From Deltaproteobacteria bacterium (GTDB lineage Bacteria; UBA10199; JACPAL01; JAHFST01), in the NCBI GenBank assembly GCA_023265625.1, contig JAHFST010000015.1:16732-80731 (forward strand): a DNA stretch of 64,000 nt, in the 5' to 3' direction. Under the pieces are notes generated by a model. The model searched no databases, was not told where the DNA came from, and saw nothing but the letters and a program-made list of their open reading frames with translations. Both the position numbers and the translations under genes were made by a program. Each line of letters opens with the position of its first letter. Position 1 is the first letter of the stretch. This document shows positions 51,383-58,418 of the stretch, piece after piece.

Positions 51383-51429
51383 GCCACGAGTCGAGTCCTC
51401 CCCCCGCGCCTCCGGACCCGACTCGTGGC
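51383..51429. repeat. Conserved-loop hairpin, cassette B
   Basis: 16-bp arms (51383-51398, 51414-51429; GCCACGAGTCGAGTCC, one mismatch) around the loop TCCCCCCGCGCCTCC. The arms are unrelated to cassette A. The 735 bp between the recombinase and 51701 hold only R3, this hairpin and the GATGCGCC-AA-GGCGCATC hairpin near 51634-51652. Confidence 0.8.
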
Positions 51430-51700
51430 AGACGAGAAGCGGGGCACCTCGTTCATCCCTGCTTCGGAGGCAGCTCGTTGTTTGAGTGGCTCTCCGCGCC
51501 ATCCGCATTCGCTCCTGTCGCGTAAGCTGGCCGGAAGACAATAAGGAACCCGGCCTACGCTTCCCGCCCCGCCGGCGTCCTTTCGCCCCCGGCTCCCACC
51601 CCGGCCGTTGAAGAGGGCGAAATAGACGGACTGGATGCGCCAAGGCGCATCCAGCGAAATAGCACTGGACCATCTCCCAGGAATGGCTTAGCTTGGCGTC

Positions 51701-52567
51701 ATGCCCACCACCCTGACCGAGACCCAGAGTTACCAAGACTTGGTGACTGATCTGAAGGAGCTGATCCTCTCCGGCCAAAAGTCCGCCGTCTCGGCGGTCA
51801 ACGAGATCAAGGTGACAACCTACTGGAAGATGGGCCAGAGGATGACCCGACTCAGGGAGTTGGCGGATCCAACCCAGGCGAGCCAACTAACCACCCAGCT
51901 GGGAGAAGACCTACAACTCGACCAGACCGTCCTCTACCGGATCCTCCAGTTCCACCGCTTCTGGCCCAAGAGAATCCCCAGGGTGGAGGGTTACGGCCAA
52001 CTAAGCTGGGCCCACTACGTTGAGCTGCTCTCGGTCAAGGACCCCAAACAACGGGACTTCTACCTCAAGACCTCAGCCCAAGAGGAATGGAGTCGGGACA
52101 CCTTGAGAAAGGCGATCCAGAAGGACTACTACCACCTCCACAAGATTCCGAAACTTCCGCCCGGTCGGAAAACTTTGGAGCGAGCGACGGACCCTCTCAA
52201 TATTTACAAGGCGGTGGTGGAGAGGGTAGTCGACGGCGACACGCTGCTCGTCAGAATCGACCTGGGCTTTGAAGTCTGGATCAATCAGAGGCTTCGCCTT
52301 CGCGGCATCAATACCTCAGAACAGGTCAAGCACGGGGTCAAAACAAAAAAGACCCCGGACCGAGCCGACCAGGCTAAGGCCTTTGTCGAAGATAAGCTCA
52401 ACGGGATTCCCTTCGTCGTGATCAAAACCTACAAGACCGATATGTACGGTCGCTACGTCGCCGATGTCTTTTACCACCCAACCCTCAAGGAAAAAGAAAA
52501 GGTCTACGCCAAAGGCTTCTTCCTCAACGCCCAGTTGTTAGCCGAGGGATTGGCCGATCCCGAATAA
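51701..52567 (+). CDS. DUF1016 N-terminal domain fused to a thermonuclease (SNase), cassette B
   Basis: A 288-aa paralogue of the cassette A protein, same length with no gaps and only about 20 amino-acid changes, including PTQASQLTTQLGEDL and TSEQVKHG. Many more codon differences are silent, so both copies have been under purifying selection. The catalytic SNase residues are retained (RLRLRGINTSEQ, YGRYVADVF). It is followed directly by the leader and 75-aa gene; the ORF6N gene of cassette A is missing. Confidence 0.85.
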   Translation: MPTTLTETQSYQDLVTDLKELILSGQKSAVSAVNEIKVTTYWKMGQRMTRLRELADPTQASQLTTQLGEDLQLDQTVLYRILQFHRFWPKRIPRVEGYGQLSWAHYVELLSVKDPKQRDFYLKTSAQEEWSRDTLRKAIQKDYYHLHKIPKLPPGRKTLERATDPLNIYKAVVERVVDGDTLLVRIDLGFEVWINQRLRLRGINTSEQVKHGVKTKKTPDRADQAKAFVEDKLNGIPFVVIKTYKTDMYGRYVADVFYHPTLKEKEKVYAKGFFLNAQLLAEGLADPE

Positions 52568-52580
52568 CCCCCTCCCCCTT

Positions 52581-52856
52581 AGCATTGCCTGCCCATGCCT
52601 CCACTGGTTTGGCTAGACATTTTGGCCCCCCGTCCTGAGTCGTCCTCGGTCTCCAATCGAGACCAATCATCAAGCGTCGCGCCAGCCGCACACGGCTGTC
52701 ACGCCCCTTGACTGGATTGGCTCGTCCACTGACGCCAATCCGACTCAGGACTCTTTTTTCCTGCGTTTGTGTCCCGAGGGCGAGACACAAACACAACAAA
52801 AAAGGGGGCCAAAATGTCCAGCCAAACCAAAGATGTCTTCATGATCAAGCAATACC
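52581..52856 (+). ncRNA. Structured leader of the 75-aa gene, cassette B
   Basis: A 26-nt arm (52605-52630) pairs with 52804-52829, which covers the GGGGG Shine-Dalgarno, ATG and first codons, with one mismatch. The internal helix GTCCTGAGTCG/CGACTCAGGAC (52632-52642 with 52741-52751) has two compensated base-pair changes relative to cassette A. The hairpin GTTTGTGTC...GACACAAAC (52765-52792) and the CACGCCCCTTGAC segment are invariant. Confidence 0.75.
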
Positions 52857-53041
52857 AATCTCAAGGAGAGACCAAGGTCGAATCCATCCGGGTTGGGATC
52901 GCCATTGTCAATCAAGATGGTTCCTGGAGTGTTCTGCTCAATGTCCTTCCAGGCAGTGGCAGGTTACTGATTCGGGATTCACAGAGGAAGAAGAAGGAGA
53001 CCGGCCAGATGGATTACCTCCCCTTCGAGGAGGCCCCCTAG
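52814..53041 (+). CDS. Conserved 75-aa protein of the cassette (B)
   Basis: Homologue of 38920-39147 with identical length. It keeps 'VFMIKQYQ', 'RVGIAIVNQDGSWSVLL', 'LPGSGRLLIRD' and the acidic end 'YLPFEEAP'. The start codon lies inside the leader helix. The function is unknown; conservation of length and core between two diverged cassettes argues that it is a real product. Confidence 0.75.
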   Translation: MSSQTKDVFMIKQYQSQGETKVESIRVGIAIVNQDGSWSVLLNVLPGSGRLLIRDSQRKKKETGQMDYLPFEEAP

Positions 53042-53065
53042 CCTCCGGGGGAAGTCTGAAAACAA

Positions 53066-53103
53066 TTGATAATATACATAATAATATGTATAAAAACATA
53101 TAT
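53066..53103 (+). promoter_or_regulatory. Leaderless promoter with internal operator, cassette B
   Basis: TTGATA (53066-53071), 17 bp, TATAAA (53089-53094) with the palindrome TATACATA-ATAA-TATGTATA (53073-53092). Identical to cassette A up to the ATG at 53104, although the flanking DNA has diverged. Confidence 0.75.
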
Positions 53104-53337
53104 ATGGCCAAAATGAATAAGCCAAAGTCTGACGAGAAAGAACCAACCAAGGTTCGGATTACAACCTATCTGGACGATGACATTTTAAAACTGCTTCACC
53201 AGATGGCGGAAGACAGTGGGGGAAAATACCAGACGATCCTGAATCAGATGTTGCGGAATCAGCTGTTTGGAGAAAAAGAAGGGATTTTGGCCAGGATTGA
53301 GAGATTGGAACGGGCCGTTTTTAAAAAACAGTATTAA
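53104..53337 (+). CDS. BrnA/CopG-like ribbon-helix-helix type protein (B)
   Basis: A 77-aa homologue of 39262-39492: 'KVRITTYLDDDILKLLHQMAED' core (given as landmark KVRITTYLDDDILKLL) and 'YQTILNQMLRNQLFG'. Probable autorepressor of the cassette acting at the palindrome in its promoter. Confidence 0.75.
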   Translation: MAKMNKPKSDEKEPTKVRITTYLDDDILKLLHQMAEDSGGKYQTILNQMLRNQLFGEKEGILARIERLERAVFKKQY

Positions 53338-53369
53338 TCCATCTCAAAGAGAGTCGTTCAGGGGGCAGG

Positions 53370-53900
53370 TCAGTAAGGATGTTCCTTTCTAAACTGGCAA
53401 GGAAGCGTCACAGATTTATTTGACCAGATAACGAGGTTCGTGGCGCGCGCTACTTTTTCGGCATCGACGTACGGCCTGGGATCATAATCGTAAAGTTGTT
53501 TGTCTTCAGGATAATCCCGACACCGCGGCCGATAGTAAAAGGCGAATCCTCGCTGAATCATGAGGAGAGAGATATCTTTTCCTTCGAAGAAAACTTGTCC
53601 CAGAACCCGATTGTATCGGTCAAAGCCTCTACCTATTGGTTGTATAACTATCTCTTTTCCCTCAATGAGTTTCTTAAGTTCCACAGTTGCCAATTTTCCA
53701 AACGCCTGCTTAGATTCCGGAGCATCCATACCAGCGACACGGACTCGAAACGTCACCAGACCATCTGTGGTATCAAAAGTATCGCCATCGACTACATGAA
53801 CTACGTGATAATGCTTATCTGTCGGACTCGAGCGGGCAGAACCCAAAGGGAGCGAAATAAAAAATATCAACAATAGAAAGATTTTCTTTGTTTGTTTCAT
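53370..53900 (-). CDS. Secreted thermonuclease (SNase)
   Basis: A 176-aa protein with a signal peptide (KKIFLLLIFFISLPLGSA). SNase core: 'VVDGDTFDTTDG', 'RVRVAGMDAPES' (Arg, Asp, Glu) and 'RYNRVLGQVFF' (second Arg), all intact. It degrades DNA or RNA outside the cytoplasm. I start at MKQTKK; the ATG overlaps the stop of the upstream membrane protein (ATGA), which makes it the last gene of the Hsp70/AAA operon. Paralogous to the pseudogene at 46060. Confidence 0.9.
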   Translation of the reverse strand: MKQTKKIFLLLIFFISLPLGSARSSPTDKHYHVVHVVDGDTFDTTDGLVTFRVRVAGMDAPESKQAFGKLATVELKKLIEGKEIVIQPIGRGFDRYNRVLGQVFFEGKDISLLMIQRGFAFYYRPRCRDYPEDKQLYDYDPRPYVDAEKVARATNLVIWSNKSVTLPCQFRKEHPY

Positions 53901-54121
53901 AGGTCTGATTCGCTTTTCTGTATGACAAATTTCTTCCACCAAAATTTACTGAGAAATACTACGGCCGGTAAACATAAGGCAAATGAAGCAACAATCTCAA
54001 AGGAATCTCCTGATAATATATTTGTTCCAGTAAGAAAAAGGCCTGCCAGAAAACCAATAGATGTTAAAATGAGGTATTCAATTATACCTCTCCAAAATTT
54101 CTTCAATTTATCCACCTCCAT
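53897..54121 (-). CDS. Small two-TM membrane protein
   Basis: A 74-aa protein with two hydrophobic helices ('YLILTSIGFLAGLFLTG' and 'IVASFALCLPAVVFLSKFWW'). No family recognised. It starts 21 bp after the AAA ATPase stop and overlaps the SNase start by 4 bp, linking the two. Confidence 0.7.
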   Translation of the reverse strand: MEVDKLKKFWRGIIEYLILTSIGFLAGLFLTGTNILSGDSFEIVASFALCLPAVVFLSKFWWKKFVIQKSESDL

Positions 54122-54142
54122 CAGTTTGTTACCGTAAGCTAT

Positions 54143-55519
54143 TTATTTTGTGAGTCGAGAAATAGCCGCCTTAAAACATTCTGTATCAATAGAGCCTTTT
54201 TGCGATTTCACAGCGCTTCTGGCTGCCTCATTCACAACCCAAGCAACGTCACTCATGGGATGATTTTCCAGTAGAGCGCTCACTGCTGTTAAATCCAGTT
54301 CCTTAGCCAATGGCCTACCTTTCAAAAGATTGTTCAGTGCTGACATAATTTCTTCCTGACTAGGAAGGCCGACTTCAATCACGTGGTCAAAGCGCCCCTT
54401 TCTAACGATCGCCTCATCTATAGAGTGATACCTATTAGTCGTAGCTATAACTAGAATCCCTTGCTTTGAAGCGGTTTCAATGACCCGGAGCAATTGAGAA
54501 ACTTCTTCAATTTTATGCTCGTGTGCAACTCCTGAACGGCTTCCTCCTATCGCATCAAATTCTTCTAATAATACAACACTCGGTGCGGTGCTTGCGGCTT
54601 TATCAAAAATTTCTTTGAGCATCTTGCTTGTTTGATGAATGTACGGACTACCAACTGACGCAATATCAATATCGTAAACAGGCCATTTTAAGAAATTTGC
54701 TAGCTGTTGAACAGCATATGACTTGCCGGTTCCTGGAGGGCCATAAAGAAGAATACCATTTGGGGGCTTGATGCCCATTTTGGAGTATTCAGAAATTCTA
54801 TAAAAATAATCTATAACATATTCCTTAAAAAAGGCTTCTAGCTCAGGTCTGCCAGGCAGACTGAAATCGCTTGGATTGCTAACCGATACCTGCATTAAGC
54901 TTCGCATTAAATTTTCATCTTCAAACCCAAGAATGGAAAAGAACTCTCTGATTTCGGTTATAGATAATTTGCCATTTAGCTTCTTGATAGTTTCGACTGA
55001 CAAACTGGAGTCCCCGACATTTCCTACAAGAAGTTTTACAGCTAATTCTCGCCTGGGGCGCATCGGATAGATATTCTTCTCAAATTGGATTGCCAGACAT
55101 TCTTTCTCACCCGGCAGATACAAAGCCTCATCCCATATTGAGCTATTGAAATTATCACTCATTTCACGAAGGCCATATGCGAGCTCTTTAAGAAACTGAA
55201 ATGAATGCTGGCTGGCCTTTTCTATAAGACTACTGACTCGAACTGGTTCATTACCTAGGGTGAATATTGCAATCCAAAAGGAATCTTCTCCAAAAATATA
55301 ATCTAGAAGGATTTTTGATTCCGCTAAGTGGGTGAGTTGATTAATGCTTGATCCCGGAGGAGTGATCCATCCAGCATCTTTGGTAATGATTAATGCCTTT
55401 TGATTTGTCGATTGGGATTCAATGATTTGATAACCAACTCCTTCGCTCGTAGCTCGGCCGACGGTTGCTCCCTCAACCAGTTTTGTTCCAATTGGCAGCC
55501 AAGAAAATGCAGCTTTCAT
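54143..55519 (-). CDS. AAA+ ATPase (Cdc48/spastin-like module)
   Basis: A 458-aa protein. An unrecognised N-terminal ~230 residues precede one AAA domain: Walker A 'GPPGTGKSYA', Walker B 'VVLLEEFDAIG', sensor 1 'IATTNRYHSID', Arg finger region 'RKGRFD'. It is probably a hexameric remodelling ATPase. It starts 3 bp after the Hsp70 stop. With the DnaK-like machinery it could act as a dedicated disaggregase. Confidence 0.88.
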   Translation of the reverse strand: MKAAFSWLPIGTKLVEGATVGRATSEGVGYQIIESQSTNQKALIITKDAGWITPPGSSINQLTHLAESKILLDYIFGEDSFWIAIFTLGNEPVRVSSLIEKASQHSFQFLKELAYGLREMSDNFNSSIWDEALYLPGEKECLAIQFEKNIYPMRPRRELAVKLLVGNVGDSSLSVETIKKLNGKLSITEIREFFSILGFEDENLMRSLMQVSVSNPSDFSLPGRPELEAFFKEYVIDYFYRISEYSKMGIKPPNGILLYGPPGTGKSYAVQQLANFLKWPVYDIDIASVGSPYIHQTSKMLKEIFDKAASTAPSVVLLEEFDAIGGSRSGVAHEHKIEEVSQLLRVIETASKQGILVIATTNRYHSIDEAIVRKGRFDHVIEVGLPSQEEIMSALNNLLKGRPLAKELDLTAVSALLENHPMSDVAWVVNEAARSAVKSQKGSIDTECFKAAISRLTK

Positions 55520-55522
55520 GTG

Positions 55523-58057
55523 TTACGACCTCATAATCGAAGCAAGCTCTGTTACAGACTCTTCTTCGGTTCCTAGTGAAACCATATTATCCAATAGCTC
55601 AAAAATAATGCGCCTTAACTGGTCAGTATTATTGGCTTCAATGGCTTTAACTCCATCATGAAGCAATTTCTCAAAGAGCTTCTTATCAGTCGCCAGATAT
55701 CCTTGTTCCGATATTTTTTTAAACCTAGCAAAAAGAAATTCTGGGTCTGACCAAAATTGGTTTATGCATATATTATTGAGCTCCGTTATGTGTGCAGCAG
55801 CCTCTTTTAGAGATTTGATATCTCCATTCTTGATATTTTCCTTAGCTTTCTCCAAATGCATGTCGAACTTAGCTTGCATCTTTGGATCAGCAGATTGCCT
55901 GCAATATTTATTAAATAATTCTTCCTGTCTGTTTAATTCTTGGATGACTATTTTCCCCTGATTCTCAGGCAAATGTTTAATGTGGGACGCAGATTGCCTA
56001 ATTCGTCTTACAGACTCAGTGACTGAACGAGTAGCATCTGGCTCACTGGCATCACGAAGGCTCTCTTTTTGTTTTTGAATTTGATCCTCTAGCTTACTAA
56101 TGCTGTTATCATCGTCTGCCCCTAGGCTTTCTTTGATTCTTCCGATTTCTTTTTCTGCATCTTCAATGACAGCGGTCGCAATCTTAACACCATTGGCTAA
56201 GTCATAGTTTTGGTGTCCCGATTGAGGAGCGTAAAAATTTTTTGTTTCAAATGTTTGTCCAATTGAAGGGACCTCTATAGTAGCACGGATCAAACCACTG
56301 TCAGTCATTTCCCAGTGAAAAATGAGTTCATCACCGCTTTTGATCTTTACACCATCTTCTAAATCGGACCCGCTTATTCTAAATGCTCCAACACATAAAT
56401 TAAGTTCAGCTTCTTTGGCGCCTTCATCTTGGTAGAGTTCAAAGCTCATACGATCAGTTTTGTCCTCTGATTTAAGGTCCCTAGCGGCTCTAAAGCGCTT
56501 AACGCCTTTAGCAGGAAGCGATGTGCCCTTACTAATCAAAGCCTCCAACACATTCAGCTGACTATCCAACCCCTCGCGGATCTTCATGGAAATTGTTTGT
56601 GTCGCAGGTATACCAACTGAGCTGGCATATGTTCGTGTGATGGTAAATTTCGTAGAGGCATCATTCACTGGCTTGCCTGCTGAATCGAATAAGATAATGC
56701 GAAAAGCATTTTCGCCTATTTCTGTAATAGGAAGATCAAGAAGACAATCTTCCGAAATTGACTTTCGACCTGATGTCCAACCCAAGGCATTATCTACTTG
56801 CAGCTGATACCCTTTATTTGCTGAGTCCGGTCCCACTTTAATTCTTAATCGCGCTTTCTCATCAGACGTTCTGGTTGGGTAATCATATTTAATATCAATT
56901 TCACCATTCATTGTAGAGGCTCCACGAGATGTTTTTCGAGTTGTAGCTGAACCCGACCAATCTCGACTTTCACAATATATGCCCGCCCCAATCGCTACAG
57001 CTGTCATTGGGTCTGTTTGTAAGTCGGAAGGTATGCCGAGTTCGTGAGGCACTCTATTGCGGACTAGGGGCATTTTTGTTGGGCCACCGATAAAAACAAT
57101 TCGATCAATGTCCTCGTGAGTATAACCATTATCTTTTAAAATTTTCCTGGAAAGCTCGATCGTTCTATCGATTTCCACTGATATTAATTCTTCCAGGTCG
57201 GTACGATTGATTTCGATTTCAAAGTAAATGTCTTTGCCATCCATGTCCTGTGTCCGGATATCTTCATCCGAAGCAAAAATAATAGAATTCTCTTTGCTGG
57301 AGAGCTCAATCTTAGCCTTTTCGGATGCCCATTGAGCTATCCGTAAGATTTTTTGATATTTTGGATCCTTTTGAAAATCAGAAGGTAAATTGAAATTCTC
57401 AAGTAGCCAGGGTCTGACAAACTTATTCAGTAGTGATCGATCAAAATCTGTGCCTCCCAACATGTTAATTCCTTCATGGGCTAGAATGTTGATTGCTCCA
57501 GAAACACTTTGCACTAGTGCTAAATCAAAAGTTCCACCGCCGAGATCATAAACTAAGAATTGCCCATTCTTATTCTTACTCTGGGCCATTGCGGCCATAG
57601 CAGCTGCAATGGGTTCTTGTAATAGAGCAACTCTTTCGAGTCCTGCCAGTTGAGCCGATCTTAGTGTTGCCTCTGATTGCATTTGATTGAAAGCTGCTGG
57701 AATTGTAATAACGGTTCCAGATATATCCGATGCGCCAGACTCAGTAAATGCTTGGGCAAGTAATTGCTTCAAAATATCAGCACTACACTCTTCTGGTGTT
57801 AATTTGAGATTAGCAGCCTGACATTCAATGAGGGTAGAAGTACCCATTAAGCGCTTAAATTTAGAAGCCACATTCTCAGGGGAGAGGGCAATTTGGTTAT
57901 AGGCTCTTGCCCCGTAAAAGCGGTGTCCTCTTTTATCCACGTAAACCACCGATGGCAAAATATCAGTTCCGTCTGCGGTCTTAAAAAGTTTGATCTCCGA
58001 ATTATTTATGCCCGCAATAGCACTATTAGAAGTGCCAAGATCGATTCCAATATACAT
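55523..58057 (-). CDS. Hsp70-family chaperone, divergent
   Basis: An 844-aa protein, longer than DnaK (~640). The nucleotide-binding domain is complete ('GIDLGTSNSAIAG', 'VYDLGGGTFDLALV', 'VFIGGPTKMPLVRNRV'). The C-terminal ~450 residues do not resemble the DnaK substrate-binding domain: two strand-rich segments, then a long helical part. The ATG shares a base with the stop of the GrpE-like gene. The other chaperone genes in the same operon suggest a specialised system. Confidence 0.88.
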   Translation of the reverse strand: MYIGIDLGTSNSAIAGINNSEIKLFKTADGTDILPSVVYVDKRGHRFYGARAYNQIALSPENVASKFKRLMGTSTLIECQAANLKLTPEECSADILKQLLAQAFTESGASDISGTVITIPAAFNQMQSEATLRSAQLAGLERVALLQEPIAAAMAAMAQSKNKNGQFLVYDLGGGTFDLALVQSVSGAINILAHEGINMLGGTDFDRSLLNKFVRPWLLENFNLPSDFQKDPKYQKILRIAQWASEKAKIELSSKENSIIFASDEDIRTQDMDGKDIYFEIEINRTDLEELISVEIDRTIELSRKILKDNGYTHEDIDRIVFIGGPTKMPLVRNRVPHELGIPSDLQTDPMTAVAIGAGIYCESRDWSGSATTRKTSRGASTMNGEIDIKYDYPTRTSDEKARLRIKVGPDSANKGYQLQVDNALGWTSGRKSISEDCLLDLPITEIGENAFRIILFDSAGKPVNDASTKFTITRTYASSVGIPATQTISMKIREGLDSQLNVLEALISKGTSLPAKGVKRFRAARDLKSEDKTDRMSFELYQDEGAKEAELNLCVGAFRISGSDLEDGVKIKSGDELIFHWEMTDSGLIRATIEVPSIGQTFETKNFYAPQSGHQNYDLANGVKIATAVIEDAEKEIGRIKESLGADDDNSISKLEDQIQKQKESLRDASEPDATRSVTESVRRIRQSASHIKHLPENQGKIVIQELNRQEELFNKYCRQSADPKMQAKFDMHLEKAKENIKNGDIKSLKEAAAHITELNNICINQFWSDPEFLFARFKKISEQGYLATDKKLFEKLLHDGVKAIEANNTDQLRRIIFELLDNMVSLGTEEESVTELASIMRS

Positions 58058-58413
58058 TATAAACTCTCCTTTCGCTTCGAAACAGCTTTGCCAACGAATA
58101 GTACTCGATCATCAAGAACAATCGTAGGTTCCAAAGTATTGCCAATAATCAGTTCCTCGCCTGAGCTAAATTCATCCGTGTTAATAATTGTAACCGCTAG
58201 ATTTGGAGTGTATGTCTGCCCATCGTATGTGACAACCTTCATTCCTGTTTCTTCCAGGATTGTGGTTAATTTTCTTTCAGCGTTTCTCAAGACACTAGCG
58301 GCTTTATTGTCGGGAGGAAGAGTTGTTAAAGTTCTTTCATAAGATTTTATCAATCTCCAGAATTCAGCGGCCAGTTTTGCTAGAGCAATGTGTGCGTTCT
58401 TTTCTTCATTCAT
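58057..58413 (-). CDS. GrpE-like nucleotide-exchange factor
   Basis: A 118-aa protein: an N-terminal helix, then a C-terminal segment 'ETGMKVVTYDGQTYTP', 'EPTIVLDDRVLFVGKAVV'-like (…VGKAVSKR) that follows the beta-domain of GrpE (Gly-Ile-x-Val ... dG ... drvlRpA.V). It is shorter than GrpE (~190). Position directly before hsp70 strongly supports a co-chaperone role. Confidence 0.6.
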   Translation of the reverse strand: MNEEKNAHIALAKLAAEFWRLIKSYERTLTTLPPDNKAASVLRNAERKLTTILEETGMKVVTYDGQTYTPNLAVTIINTDEFSSGEELIIGNTLEPTIVLDDRVLFVGKAVSKRKESL

Positions 58414-58418
58414 ATTTT

